Shown here one piece after another: positions 1 to 8,317 of a stretch of DNA of 64,000 bases (position 1 is the stretch's first letter; every line of letters starts with the position of its first letter). This stretch comes from Lachnospiraceae bacterium (GTDB lineage: Bacteria > Bacillota > Clostridia > Lachnospirales > Lachnospiraceae): contig JALFLW010000085.1 of the NCBI GenBank assembly GCA_022774505.1, forward strand, positions 23,728 through 87,727, in the 5' to 3' direction. A program made the translations under genes and the position numbers. The notes beneath the pieces are model-generated. The model was not told the origin of the DNA, made no database searches, and saw nothing but the letters and a program-made list of their open reading frames with translations.

Positions 1-1426
1 GTGCTGTTTCAGCGCAAACCCAGTGAATGGTTCCTTTTACTTTACGTGCATTAAAACCTGATCCACTCTTTGTCTCCGGATCATAGGTACAATGAATCTC
101 TGTCACATTCCCATTTTCGTCTGTAACATAATCCGTACATGTAACAAAATATGCATTCATTAAACGTACTTCATTTCCAGGATATAAACGGAAATATTTT
201 CTCGGAGGTTCTATCATAAAGTCCTCTCTGTCAATATATAATTCCCGACCAAATGGAACCTTTCTTGTCCCCATTTCTTCATTTTCCTGATTATTGGACA
301 CATCGAGATATTCGATTTCATTTTCAGGATAATTTGTAATAACAAGTTTTACAGGATCAAGCACTGCCATCATGCGGGGACGTTTCAGCTTCAGATCCTC
401 ACGGATACAATATTCAAGCATTGCATAATCTACAGAACTCTGTGATTTTGAAACCCCGCACAGCTCCATAAATTTTCTGATTGATTCCGGAGTAAACCCC
501 CGCCTTCTCAATGCAGCGATAGATACAAGACGCGGATCATCCCATCCATCTACAATCTTCTCTTCCACCAGTTTTTTGATATATCTTTTTCCTGTGACCA
601 CATTTGTCAGATATAATTTTGAAAATTCTATCTGCTTTGGCGGATTTTCAAATTCAAGTTCTCTGACTACCCAATCATATAATGGTCTGTGATCCTCAAA
701 CTCCAAAGTGCATATTGAATGACTGATCCCCTCTATGGCATCCTCTATCGGATGTGCAAAATCATACATAGGATAAATGCACCATTTATCGCCTGTATTG
801 TGATGGTTCATGTGTGCGACACGATAAATGATCGGATCTCGCATATTTATATTCGGTGATGCCATATCAATCTTGGCTCTCAACACCTTTTCTCCATCCT
901 CAAATTCATCATTTTTCATCCGTTCAAACAAATCAAGGTTTTCTTCGACAGATCTGTTTCTATCCGGACTTTCCTTTCCGGGTTCTGTCAGCGTACCACG
1001 ATACTCTCTGATCTCATCCGCAGACAGATCACATACATAAGCTTTTCCCTTTTTGATAAGCTTTACGGCACACTCGTACATCTGATCAAAATAATCAGAT
1101 GCATAATATATCTGTGCAGGATCAAGATCACCACATATCCACTTTACATCCTCCATGATCGATTCGACAAATTCTGTCTTCTCTTTCATTGGATTCGTAT
1201 CATCAAAACGCAGATGAAACGTTCCATTATACTCGTCCGCCAAACCGGAATTTAAAAGAATGGACTTAGCATGACCGATATGCAGATATCCATTTGGTTC
1301 CGGTGGAAATCTGGTCACAACCTTCTTGCATCTTCCCTCTTTAATATCATCATCAATGATATTTTCGATAAAATTGTGGGAAACTACTTCAGTCTCCTCT
1401 GTCATGTTATCTAACTCTTTATTCAC
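1..1426 (-). CDS. glnS: Glutaminyl-tRNA synthetase (partial, 3' end outside window)
   Basis: Class I synthetase charging tRNA-Gln with glutamine in the cytoplasm. The frame starts at GTG 1424-1426 and is still open at base 1, giving about 475 of the usual ~550 codons, so roughly the last 80 residues are missing. Seen: HIGH motif in YLHIGHAKS near residue 50, and the GlnRS-type stretch [15 protein letters not shown] in mid-protein, which separates it from GluRS. The second signature loop reads VTGKRYIKK where E. coli GlnRS has MSKRK. The GTG is chosen because AAGGAGG lies 7 nt before it and no upstream ATG is better placed. It appears to be a single-gene transcription unit with its own promoter; the leader is short and has no T-box. 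Confidence 0.95.
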   Translation of the reverse strand, partial: MNKELDNMTEETEVVSHNFIENIIDDDIKEGRCKKVVTRFPPEPNGYLHIGHAKSILLNSGLADEYNGTFHLRFDDTNPMKEKTEFVESIMEDVKWICGDLDPAQIYYASDYFDQMYECAVKLIKKGKAYVCDLSADEIREYRGTLTEPGKESPDRNRSVEENLDLFERMKNDEFEDGEKVLRAKIDMASPNINMRDPIIYRVAHMNHHNTGDKWCIYPMYDFAHPIEDAIEGISHSICTLEFEDHRPLYDWVVRELEFENPPKQIEFSKLYLTNVVTGKRYIKKLVEEKIVDGWDDPRLVSIAALRRRGFTPESIRKFMELCGVSKSQSSVDYAMLEYCIREDLKLKRPRMMAVLDPVKLVITNYPENEIEYLDVSNNQENEEMGTRKVPFGRELYIDREDFMIEPPRKYFRLYPGNEVRLMNAYFVTCTDYVTDENGNVTEIHCTYDPETKSGSGFNARKVKGTIHWVCAETA

Positions 1427-1462
1427 TGTGTCTCCTCCTTTGGTGACAAAAATACTTTTTAT

Positions 1463-1490
1463 ATCATACCACATTAAATCGTTTTCGCAA
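1463..1490 (-). promoter_or_regulatory. Putative sigma-A promoter of glnS
   Basis: On the minus strand TTGCGA (1485-1490) and TATGAT (1463-1468) are separated by 16 bp and lie about 37 bp before the GTG of glnS. Match to consensus is moderate; inferred from sequence only. Confidence 0.5.
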
Positions 1491-1551
1491 AGACATTTTT
1501 TTTACAGATTTTTGCCGCTTTCCATGAATCTATCAAAAGACCCGGCAAATC

Positions 1552-1578
1552 AAAAAAGGGACGATCCCGTCCCCTTTT
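1552..1578 (-). terminator. Rho-independent terminator after the SleB-like hydrolase gene
   Basis: Read on the minus strand, a GGGACG/CGTCCC stem with a four-base loop is followed directly by six T residues. It lies about 75 bp after the stop of the cell-wall hydrolase gene and before the glnS promoter. Confidence 0.75.
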
Positions 1579-1654
1579 GGTCTGAATTGTATAAATATCG
1601 GCATCTCCGAAAATTATACAACATTTTCGGAAAGGCATAACGCCTGTTTTCGCT

Positions 1655-2224
1655 TTATTTAAAACGATGTCCGCCTAAACGGAATCTCGCCCCCGACAGA
1701 TATACACTGAAAAAATGAAAACTATTAAAATTCTTTTTATTTCCACGATACATTATATAACTCTGTCCGTTTAATGCCTGTTTTGCAGCCTTGATACACT
1801 CTTTCCACTGACTGTTGTTTGTTTTTCCGGCATCATACTGTCGCAATCTTTTATTTAATATTCCATTGCGAACCGGTGAAAACTGTCCTCTTTGATAAAT
1901 AACCTTGCGAACAGTATTGGGAAATGCCTTTGATGAAACACGGTTCATTACTACGATCCCGACAGCCATCTTTCCCTGGAAACTCTCTCCACCTGCTTCA
2001 CAATTAATAATTGATGCCATCAGACGAAGCTCTGCATTTGTATATGATTTCTTTTTGTTTTTCTTTTTGGATTTTTTTACTGCCTTTTTCTTGTCAGATT
2101 TTGCAGTAACAGCGGATTTTGATGTTGCTGCTGAAGCCTTGGCCGCAACTGATATGGAATTTTTTGAAAAACCAATAATCAAAAATGCAATTAAAACAAG
2201 TGTTGCAGTTTTTTTAAATTTCAT
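1655..2224 (-). CDS. SleB/CwlJ-type cell wall hydrolase
   Basis: Predicted secreted peptidoglycan hydrolase of the Hydrolase_2 family (PF07486), the fold of the spore-cortex lytic enzymes SleB and CwlJ. Seen: an N-terminal hydrophobic signal segment from about residue 6 to 25, a very Lys-rich linker at about 40-60, then the hydrolase domain with the conserved ASIINCEAGGES segment carrying the probable catalytic Glu, and the VVMNRV and GQFSPV motifs. The start is set at 2224, with AGGAGG 5 nt upstream, rather than at an ATG nine codons earlier that lacks a ribosome site. Own promoter and terminator. There are no SPOR or PG-binding repeats. Whether it acts in germination, sporulation or vegetative wall turnover cannot be told here. 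Confidence 0.85.
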   Translation of the reverse strand: MKFKKTATLVLIAFLIIGFSKNSISVAAKASAATSKSAVTAKSDKKKAVKKSKKKNKKKSYTNAELRLMASIINCEAGGESFQGKMAVGIVVMNRVSSKAFPNTVRKVIYQRGQFSPVRNGILNKRLRQYDAGKTNNSQWKECIKAAKQALNGQSYIMYRGNKKNFNSFHFFSVYLSGARFRLGGHRFK

Positions 2225-2299
2225 GATAACCTCCTGAATGAAAGCAAACATGCTGGATGTTCCTTCTCCTTCGGCAAGTTGCTTAACACTTATGTAACA

Positions 2300-2327
2300 A
2301 TTATATCACATTATTTTAAAAAATCAA
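2300..2327 (-). promoter_or_regulatory. Sigma-A promoter of the SleB-like gene
   Basis: Minus-strand TTGATT (2322-2327) and a perfect TATAAT (2300-2305) with a 16-bp spacer, giving a leader of about 70 nt. The rest of the 2225-2549 gap is AT-rich, and I see no further gene, and no clear terminator after hisA. Confidence 0.7.
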
Positions 2328-2549
2328 CCCATTTTGCAACATCTATATTTCGACTTGTTTTTTTGCCTTTAATTTATTGTGCAATTTGTATATATTTTTC
2401 CGCATTTCCCTTGCAATTTTCATTCAAATTATCATATATTATTTCATTAACATAATAAGCATATGCTGCCATGTAATATTTGTAACAATTCCCGGTAAAA
2501 TCTTTATGTAAATGTGGCAATTAATTTTCATTTCCTGATATATCGGGTT

Positions 2550-3320
2550 TTATCGGTAGTTCTGCATATCTTTGTATGGCAGACTGCCACCAAACAGATC
2601 CAATGCACTGCCGATCGTAAAATCTAATTGTCCGTTTCCGAGCTTTTCTATATACTCAAGATCCTCTCTGCCATGTATTCCTCCTGCATAAGTAACTGTA
2701 CATTCTGAAAGCTGTCCCAAAAAAGAGATCAATGATCTTTCAACACCATTTTGTTTTCCCTCGACATCTACTGCATGAATGAGAAATTCGTCGCAATAGT
2801 TTCTGAGATCATCCACGGTTTGTTCATTAAGGCATATCTGCGTTTTCTTTTGCCAGCGGTCTGTCATAATATAATAACCATCTGCATATTTACGGCAGCT
2901 GAGATCCAAAACAAGATGCTTCTTCCCGACTTTTGATACCAGTTTTTTCAATCGGTCATAGTCAAGGATGCCATTTCGGAACACATATGATGTCACAATA
3001 ACATGTGAGGCTCCCATCTCCAAAAAGTCCTGTGCGTTTTCAAGACAAATGCCTCCACCAATCTGCATCCCCCCGGGATATGCCTGCAATGCTCCCAAAG
3101 CCTGTTTAATATCCTTTTGATACCATTCACTCTCTCGGGGATTTAACAATATGATATGTCCGCCCGTAAATCCGTCTTTCTTATACATTTTTGCATAATA
3201 TGCACCATCGTATTGCGATACATAGTTATTTTCTGCCTGATCTCCCACATCTTTCAAACTTCCTCCTACGATCTGCTTTACGGAACCGTTATGAATATCT
3301 ATACATGGTCGAAATCTCAT
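2550..3320 (-). CDS. hisA: Eukaryotic-type ProFAR isomerase (HisA)
   Basis: Histidine biosynthesis: Amadori isomerisation of ProFAR to PRFAR, cytoplasmic TIM-barrel. 256 aa. The N-terminus RFRPCIDIHNGSVKQIVGG and the central LVLDLSCRK and LIHAVDVEGKQ stretches match the fungal/plant HIS6 type (TIGR02129) rather than the common bacterial HisA, whose start reads like IPAIDLKDGKCVRL. Probable catalytic Asp residues: CIDIH near residue 8 and HAVDVEG near 170. Its ATG overlaps the TGA of the preceding MltG-like gene by four bases (ATGA), with AAAGGAG about 11 nt before it, so it appears to be translated as the last gene of the motility operon. No other his gene is in the window. Confidence 0.88.
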   Translation of the reverse strand: MRFRPCIDIHNGSVKQIVGGSLKDVGDQAENNYVSQYDGAYYAKMYKKDGFTGGHIILLNPRESEWYQKDIKQALGALQAYPGGMQIGGGICLENAQDFLEMGASHVIVTSYVFRNGILDYDRLKKLVSKVGKKHLVLDLSCRKYADGYYIMTDRWQKKTQICLNEQTVDDLRNYCDEFLIHAVDVEGKQNGVERSLISFLGQLSECTVTYAGGIHGREDLEYIEKLGNGQLDFTIGSALDLFGGSLPYKDMQNYR

Positions 3321-3895
3321 TTTGATGTTATCTCCTTTGCAATCTTTTCAAAGTCGTCCCCCTGGGAAATGCTATAATCTCCCGCCTTTATCCTGCTGCT
3401 GTATCCATTCTTTTCCATATACGCATCGAACGCCTTTGCATCATCAATTATATCCATCTCTTCTAATTTCCTGCTAACCTGTGCGGACCATTCTCCCGCC
3501 CGGATCGTTAATTCTTTTTCTGATTTTTCAAAATCTTTTTTTATTTTCTTTTTTTCTGTGTCAAACTCTTTCTGATCAGTTTCTTTCTTTTGAATTGTTT
3601 TATCCGGTGCCTGTGTTTCTTTTGCCTTGTTATTCTGCTTTTTAGGAGCAGAATTTTCCTGATCTTCTTTCCCTGATCTGCTTGCAGCATCTTTTCCGGT
3701 GCTTACTGCTCCACGGCTGGAGGGACTCGAAGAAGAAAAGAGCGTTTCTTCCTGTCCGGCATATGTCATACCAAGCTGTTTTGCCTTTTTGATCACAGAA
3801 GCATCCGATGTCCTGATCAAGCAGGATATTCCAAGGATCAATGTAGCAAAAAGCACTCCTGCTCCAAATCCACGTAAAAAGGATTTTTTATCCAT
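3317..3895 (-). CDS. Membrane-anchored MltG/YceG-like N-lobe protein (no catalytic domain)
   Basis: About 192 aa. One N-terminal membrane helix (GVLFATLILGISCLI), a Ser-rich then Lys/Glu/Asp-rich linker of ~80 residues, then a C-terminal ~60-residue segment resembling the dimerisation lobe that precedes the lytic domain in MltG: a weakly conserved start, VSRKLEEMDIIDDAKAF and the IKAGDYSI turn. The YceG catalytic domain is absent, so lytic activity is not expected. Start 3895 has GGAGG five nt upstream; an ATG 14 codons earlier, inside the preceding gene, has none. It follows the DUF6115 gene and is coupled to hisA by an ATGA overlap. Its role is unknown; the position suggests something envelope-related tied to motility (inference). 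Confidence 0.65.
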   Translation of the reverse strand: MDKKSFLRGFGAGVLFATLILGISCLIRTSDASVIKKAKQLGMTYAGQEETLFSSSSPSSRGAVSTGKDAASRSGKEDQENSAPKKQNNKAKETQAPDKTIQKKETDQKEFDTEKKKIKKDFEKSEKELTIRAGEWSAQVSRKLEEMDIIDDAKAFDAYMEKNGYSSRIKAGDYSISQGDDFEKIAKEITSK

Positions 3896-3914
3896 AATTT
3901 CCTCCATTTCCTGA

Positions 3915-4676
3915 TCAACGGTTCTCATACAGATCAATTACAAACTTAACTTCTCCCTGTCCCAAAGACAGCATTTTGGAAATCTCCAATACAGAATGTC
4001 CCTCTTTATATAATTTTACAATCTCCTTATTATGATTTGCCCTTTCCTGATCCTCTTCTGATTCCACATCCGCTTCATCTGCAAACCGCCCTTTTTCTAA
4101 GCTTTCCGGTGCACTCTTTTTTTCTGCTGCCTTTGCAAGCTTTTCAGCCTGCGTACTATGGAGTTCCTGCGTCGGCACAGACATTTTCTCATCCGTCTCT
4201 TCCCTTGTTCCGTTCTCCAATGCGATCCGGCTGTTCTTGAGCATTTCCAATGCCTCTGTCATCTTTTGGTACTCTTGTGATGTCTCATCATGTATCAACG
4301 CTTTGACCGAATCAACATGATGCACTAAATCTTTTATCTCTTCTTCCTTTTCCTGTAACATATTATAAAGAAATACAACTTCTTCATGATTTTTGCTGAT
4401 CCGGTCCAGGACATCCTCTGAATATTCATTCATCCCCATGATCTTTTCATTGGAAAGACGACTTAATTCCTCTGAAGTATATTCTTTTATCTCTTCTTTA
4501 TATTTTTCAAGCTCTTTTTGCAGCTTATTAATTTCTTTTATTTCCCTTTCTGCATCTGTTTTTTCGTCTTCCAGACGCTCTCTGGCATTTGATGCCGGGC
4601 TGCTATCCATGACCCTGTAGCTTGCAGCCACCGCAGTAATACCGATAATAACCAATATTATTTCTAAAATAATCAT
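3915..4676 (-). CDS. DUF6115-like membrane-anchored coiled-coil protein with C-terminal HTH-like segment
   Basis: 253 aa. One N-terminal membrane helix (LEIILVIIGITAVAASY), a long Glu/Lys-rich coiled coil at about residues 30-135, a low-complexity acidic linker, and a C-terminal ~35-residue block (EIVKLYKEGHSVLEISKML then GQGEVKFVIDL) that reads like a small helix-turn-helix. This is the arrangement of proteins found in clostridial motility operons and labelled DUF6115. AAGGAAG precedes the ATG. No function is established to my knowledge; a tethered scaffold or DNA-binding role would be inference. Confidence 0.65.
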   Translation of the reverse strand: MIILEIILVIIGITAVAASYRVMDSSPASNARERLEDEKTDAEREIKEINKLQKELEKYKEEIKEYTSEELSRLSNEKIMGMNEYSEDVLDRISKNHEEVVFLYNMLQEKEEEIKDLVHHVDSVKALIHDETSQEYQKMTEALEMLKNSRIALENGTREETDEKMSVPTQELHSTQAEKLAKAAEKKSAPESLEKGRFADEADVESEEDQERANHNKEIVKLYKEGHSVLEISKMLSLGQGEVKFVIDLYENR

Positions 4677-4713
4677 ACAATAACTTCCTTATACTGTTTT
4701 TAGTCTTTGTTGC

Positions 4714-5034
4714 TTATACTTTCATATCAAAAAAGCTTCCGCCAGACATCGGATCTCTTTGCGATATTTCATCTGTCTGCTTTTCTTTATTATTATTCTT
4801 TTTTTGTTCTTTTTTTCTCCCATTGCCTTTTCCCCTGCGTTCATCGTAAGTATACTCCTCATTTTCTGCTTTTTTACGACGCACTGTCTGGTGGGAATTT
4901 TGGTGAATCTGTTGTTGAAACTGCGATTCAACCTGTTGCTGGGACTGTTCATATTTGACCTGCTCTCCTTTTTGTATCTGCGATACTTCCTGAGATTTTG
5001 GCGGCATTGTTATATAATCTATTGACAATGACAT
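4714..5034 (-). CDS. Hypothetical protein, Gln/Lys-rich, motility operon
   Basis: 106 aa, highly hydrophilic. Gln-rich middle (QSQQQVESQFQQQIHQ) followed by a strongly basic and acidic stretch and the C-terminal DPMSGGSFFDMKV. No membrane helix, no signal peptide and no recognised domain; probably disordered. GGGAGGG 5-8 nt before the ATG and tight spacing to neighbours on both sides (14 nt from the FapA-like gene) support a real gene rather than a chance frame. I do not recognise the family. Confidence 0.55.
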   Translation of the reverse strand: MSLSIDYITMPPKSQEVSQIQKGEQVKYEQSQQQVESQFQQQIHQNSHQTVRRKKAENEEYTYDERRGKGNGRKKEQKKNNNKEKQTDEISQRDPMSGGSFFDMKV

Positions 5035-5048
5035 AGGCTATCCCTCCC

Positions 5049-6653
5049 TTATATGGCACGTACACGTATATCTGCCCCGTCACGTACAAAAGCACTGTGC
5101 TGGACTTCTGACTTGATACTGTTCGTTACCGTAGAAATCGTCATTTTAACCCCTGGGTATGCAATGTTTTCAGCAATTATCTTTCCACTGTCTTTTTTCT
5201 TTAATTCCTCTTCCAGAATATCGCTCTCGTTTTTTAGTTTCTCCATTTCGACATTGATCGCATTGATGCGGTCAGCTGATTTTTTCATACCTGCCATTTT
5301 CTCTTCATCAAGTTTTCCACGCGTTTCCAGTCTCTTTTTCAATAATTTAAGATTTTGGAAAAGTGTCTCTTTTTCTTTTTGCAGTCCATCCATCTCCTTT
5401 TCGATCAGATGGTATCTTTCCACTACCTTAGGATCAATTCCCACTTCCAGAACGGTCATAGTCCCCATTGTAGAACCAAGTGTTTTTGCTTCTATTCTTG
5501 TCTTTGTCTTGACGCTTCCTCCTGCGATCAGTCCTCTCTTTCCTTTTACCAATACATCATCCTCCGCAATGATATCACTATGCATGATGGCATCGGTCAT
5601 GATCCTGCCGCCTGAAACTACACTTGCACTCTCTATAAAATTGCTGATCACGTCCCCCTGTGCCTGCATTTTTGCCTTTCCTTTTCCCTGAATCCCTCTT
5701 TTTAAGACAATCTTACCTTCCGTGATGAGTTCCGCACCTTCCACTACGCCGTTTACCGTAATATCCCCCGCAGCCTTTATCTTATATCCTGTCAAAACAT
5801 TTCCTTTAACAACAACAGAACCATCATACTCTATATCCCCTGTCGATGGTCCGACATCTGCAGGTACCTCATATTGATCTGATACAAAGACCGTATCATT
5901 TACCAACGTAACATTTCCTGCCACATCTGAATACATCTCACATTTATCCTCTGACAGATGTATATTTTTTCCATGTTTCAAGGTCAGTTGTTTGACCTTG
6001 CGGGGTTTCAGTAATCCTCCCATCACATCCGTTCCCGGTTGTCCAATATCCGCCGCACGCAGCGTTGCCAGAAGCTGCCCCTCACTAACCCCTTCAATCA
6101 TGTCCAGCTGATGAAAATCTACATTTCCGTTTTCATCCATGGTAGGTGTACAGGTTTTATCAACATCAAAATGATATGTAATCTCTGCATCGCTTCCCTC
6201 AACTGGTGGAACTGCCTTTGCAATCAATATATCTGTACAATATAATCTGGCTTTTAGCAGAAGTTTTATGTTTTCTGTAACAATTCCCGTCGTAATACCA
6301 CACTGTCTGATACGATCCAAAATTTCCTCCGGAGACAACCGCCTCCCTTTATTTGATGGCGGATACAGACGAATCTTTGCAAATCTCTTTTGAGGATCTA
6401 TTGTAATGATGGGAAATTCATTTTCTGTCAGACCAGCCTCCGGTAATATTTTCTGCTCTGCATTCTTTTGCTCCGCAGCATCAGCGATAAAAACAGCAAT
6501 ATCCTCCACCTGTACATCCATTATTTTTTTCTTTTCCAAATAAAGCATGACATCGTCCATGGTTACAGGCTCTCCGCCATCTAATGCCGGATATGATTTT
6601 AAGTACATTCCATCCTCTTTCTGTATCAGCTGAAAAAAAGCATTTCTCTTCAT
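5049..6653 (-). CDS. FapA family protein (DUF342, flagellar assembly protein A)
   Basis: 534 aa. The N-terminal ~170 residues form the variable FapA N region. A beta-helical DUF342 core follows at about residues 180-400, recognisable from repeats such as GSVVVKGNVLTGYKIKAAGD, ITVNGVVEGAELITEGKIV and GGRIMTDAIMHSDIIAEDDV, of the same right-handed beta-helix look as polymer-forming cytoskeletal (bactofilin-like) proteins. A coiled coil lies at about 415-485, then a short beta tail. TAAGGAG lies 8 nt before the ATG. It directly follows sigD, a position where FapA homologues occur in Clostridia. A role in motor placement or assembly has been proposed in other bacteria; the function here is inferred. 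Confidence 0.8.
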   Translation of the reverse strand: MKRNAFFQLIQKEDGMYLKSYPALDGGEPVTMDDVMLYLEKKKIMDVQVEDIAVFIADAAEQKNAEQKILPEAGLTENEFPIITIDPQKRFAKIRLYPPSNKGRRLSPEEILDRIRQCGITTGIVTENIKLLLKARLYCTDILIAKAVPPVEGSDAEITYHFDVDKTCTPTMDENGNVDFHQLDMIEGVSEGQLLATLRAADIGQPGTDVMGGLLKPRKVKQLTLKHGKNIHLSEDKCEMYSDVAGNVTLVNDTVFVSDQYEVPADVGPSTGDIEYDGSVVVKGNVLTGYKIKAAGDITVNGVVEGAELITEGKIVLKRGIQGKGKAKMQAQGDVISNFIESASVVSGGRIMTDAIMHSDIIAEDDVLVKGKRGLIAGGSVKTKTRIEAKTLGSTMGTMTVLEVGIDPKVVERYHLIEKEMDGLQKEKETLFQNLKLLKKRLETRGKLDEEKMAGMKKSADRINAINVEMEKLKNESDILEEELKKKDSGKIIAENIAYPGVKMTISTVTNSIKSEVQHSAFVRDGADIRVRAI

Positions 6654-6715
6654 ATTTTCTCACTCCTTATACTCTGCATAGCTTGAAAAAGCTGCCGTAG
6701 CTGATCGGCAACTTT

Positions 6716-7492
6716 TTATATATTCCATATTCCAAAAACACCCATATTTTGAGAACCTAATTTTTCCTTCATCTTACGCAGAGATTTTGTATGAAGCTGG
6801 GAAACTCTTGATTCAGAAACCTCCAAAATATTACTGATCTCTTTTAGCGTAAGTTCTTCAAAATAATATAAAGCAATCACTTTTTGCTCTTTTTCCGTCA
6901 GTGTATTGATCGCTTCCGCCAAAAGTCTTTTAAGATCCTGGCGTTCCATTACCTGCTCCGGCTGTTGAAATGTCTGTCTGTTTCCGGCATCCACACGCAC
7001 TTCACTTCCCTGTTCTAAATATTCATCCAGAGAAACAAGACTGGCAATCTGTGTCTGATTAAGCAGTCCCTCCAATTCCTCAACGGTTATTTCCATTTTT
7101 TGTGCAATTTCTTCACTGCTCGGAGCCCTTCCAAGCATCGTTTCTAATTCACTCATGGCAGCATCAAGCTTTTTCTGCTTCTGCCTTAGTGTTCGTGGAA
7201 TCCAGTCTAATTTGCGTATCTGATCCAGAATCGCTCCACGTATCCTTAAACTGGCATATGTTTCAAATTTAACGCCCTTTGTTAATTCAAATTTATCAAT
7301 CGCATCGATCAATCCAAACACGCCATAGCCAACCAAATCATCATATTCTACCGTATATCCCAGATACATTCCCATCCGTCCCGCAACTACCTTGACTAAG
7401 GGTGCATATTCTATGATCAATTTCTCTCTTAATTTTGCATTACGAGATTTAATATACTCCTCCCACAAAACCTTCTTTTCATTATCGTCCAT
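6716..7492 (-). CDS. sigD: Flagellar/motility RNA polymerase sigma factor (sigma-D / FliA)
   Basis: 258 aa, the usual length of FliA/SigD. Directs RNA polymerase to late motility promoters (flagellin, MCPs, autolysins). Seen: region 2 with LVKVVAGRMG, YDDLVGYGVFGLIDAIDKF and FETYASLRIRGAILDQIRKLD; region 3 with SSEEIAQKMEI; and region 4 helix-turn-helix with LTLKEISNILEVSESRVSQL. GAGGGG precedes the ATG. It lies after cheD and a small membrane protein, matching the end-of-operon position of sigD in B. subtilis, where distance from the promoter controls its dose. No anti-sigma FlgM gene is in the window. Confidence 0.95.
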   Translation of the reverse strand: MDDNEKKVLWEEYIKSRNAKLREKLIIEYAPLVKVVAGRMGMYLGYTVEYDDLVGYGVFGLIDAIDKFELTKGVKFETYASLRIRGAILDQIRKLDWIPRTLRQKQKKLDAAMSELETMLGRAPSSEEIAQKMEITVEELEGLLNQTQIASLVSLDEYLEQGSEVRVDAGNRQTFQQPEQVMERQDLKRLLAEAINTLTEKEQKVIALYYFEELTLKEISNILEVSESRVSQLHTKSLRKMKEKLGSQNMGVFGIWNI

Positions 7493-7519
7493 GAAGATCC
7501 CCTCATTCCCCTATAGCAT

Positions 7520-7789
7520 TTATTCCTCAGCATTTTCCTCCTGCTGTCCGGCGTTCTCTTCTTCGGCTTCTTTTATGATCTCATCGTTCACTTCTTTGAC
7601 AAAACGGTTTCCTGTAATGACCTTTTCAATGATACGACGTGTCAGACAACCAATTATATAAAATATAATAAGAGCCGCAAGCAGTACCTCAAGACTATAT
7701 GTCGTATCCATATGATTAATGATTGATACAATACATACAACAGCTCCTGCCAGAAGTGTTATAACCTTTGGTATATACTCTGTCTTCAC
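7520..7789 (-). CDS. Small membrane protein between cheD and sigD
   Basis: 89 aa from a GTG start (GGGAGGAG 4-9 nt upstream). Two predicted membrane helices, at about residues 8-25 (VITLLAGAVVCIVSII) and 33-52 (LEVLLAALIIFYIIGCLT), and a short acidic cytoplasmic tail ending EEENAGQQEENAEE. It sits in the gap that is empty in the B. subtilis cheD-sigD junction; there, swrB (a single-pass membrane activator of FliG/export) follows sigD. No sequence resemblance to SwrB is visible, so no function is assigned. Confidence 0.65.
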   Translation of the reverse strand: MKTEYIPKVITLLAGAVVCIVSIINHMDTTYSLEVLLAALIIFYIIGCLTRRIIEKVITGNRFVKEVNDEIIKEAEEENAGQQEENAEE

Positions 7790-7820
7790 AATGCTCCTCC
7801 CATTAGGATAACCTGTCGGT

Positions 7821-8309
7821 TTAGATTTTTTTCACCGGCTTACCAACTGATTTGATGATAAAGTCACCATTTTCCGGATAAAATTCTACAGTACGTCCAT
7901 AATTTGCTCCGGTGTCCTCCGCAAGGATCCGGATACCCAGCTCTTTTAATTTAGCTTTCACCGCATCAACATTTCTTTCTCCTACACGGAGCATATCATT
8001 GTTGCTGCCAAATGCAAACATCTGTGCTCCACCGGCAATTTTGGCTGTCAACATAGCCCGATTAGCCCCTTCCTTCTGAAGCATTTCGATCAGCAGATCA
8101 ATCCCCGTATCTGCAAATTTAGCTCTATTCTGATTCTGACGTACTTTTGTACTATCCGGAAGCATTACATGGACTAATCCTGCAACTTTGGCTGCTTTAT
8201 CATATAATGCAACACCTACACAAGACCCCAGACCCAATGTTGTGATTGCATCCGGGGAATGGCAGACATTTACATCGGCCATTCCTACTTTGATCATCAT
8301 TCCTTCCAT
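7821..8309 (-). CDS. cheD: Chemoreceptor glutamine deamidase CheD
   Basis: Deamidates receptor glutamines and binds CheC, increasing its CheY-P phosphatase activity. 162 aa from the chosen ATG. The catalytic Cys is seen in GLGSCVGVALYD near residue 35, His in GLVHVMLPDS near 54, and Thr/Gly in DTGANYGRTVEF near 140. The start at 8309 follows the cheC stop by 8 nt, with GTAGGTGGG as ribosome site; the longer frame would overlap cheC by 70 bases with no ribosome site. It is adjacent to cheC, its partner. Confidence 0.93.
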   Translation of the reverse strand: MEGMMIKVGMADVNVCHSPDAITTLGLGSCVGVALYDKAAKVAGLVHVMLPDSTKVRQNQNRAKFADTGIDLLIEMLQKEGANRAMLTAKIAGGAQMFAFGSNNDMLRVGERNVDAVKAKLKELGIRILAEDTGANYGRTVEFYPENGDFIIKSVGKPVKKI

Positions 8310-8317
8310 TTTCCCAC

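Noticed and set aside
1427..1500. T-box leader for glnS
   Set aside because: The predicted leader is about 30 nt, far too short for a T-box, and no T-box core is seen.
2349..2355. 0A box upstream of the SleB-like gene
   Set aside because: A single 6/7 match is expected by chance at this frequency and its position relative to the promoter is not telling.
5053..5691. Long plus-strand open frame of 212 codons
   Set aside because: It is antisense to the FapA gene; composition (Ser/Phe/Ile-rich) is what the reverse of a Lys/Glu-rich gene gives, with no ribosome site.
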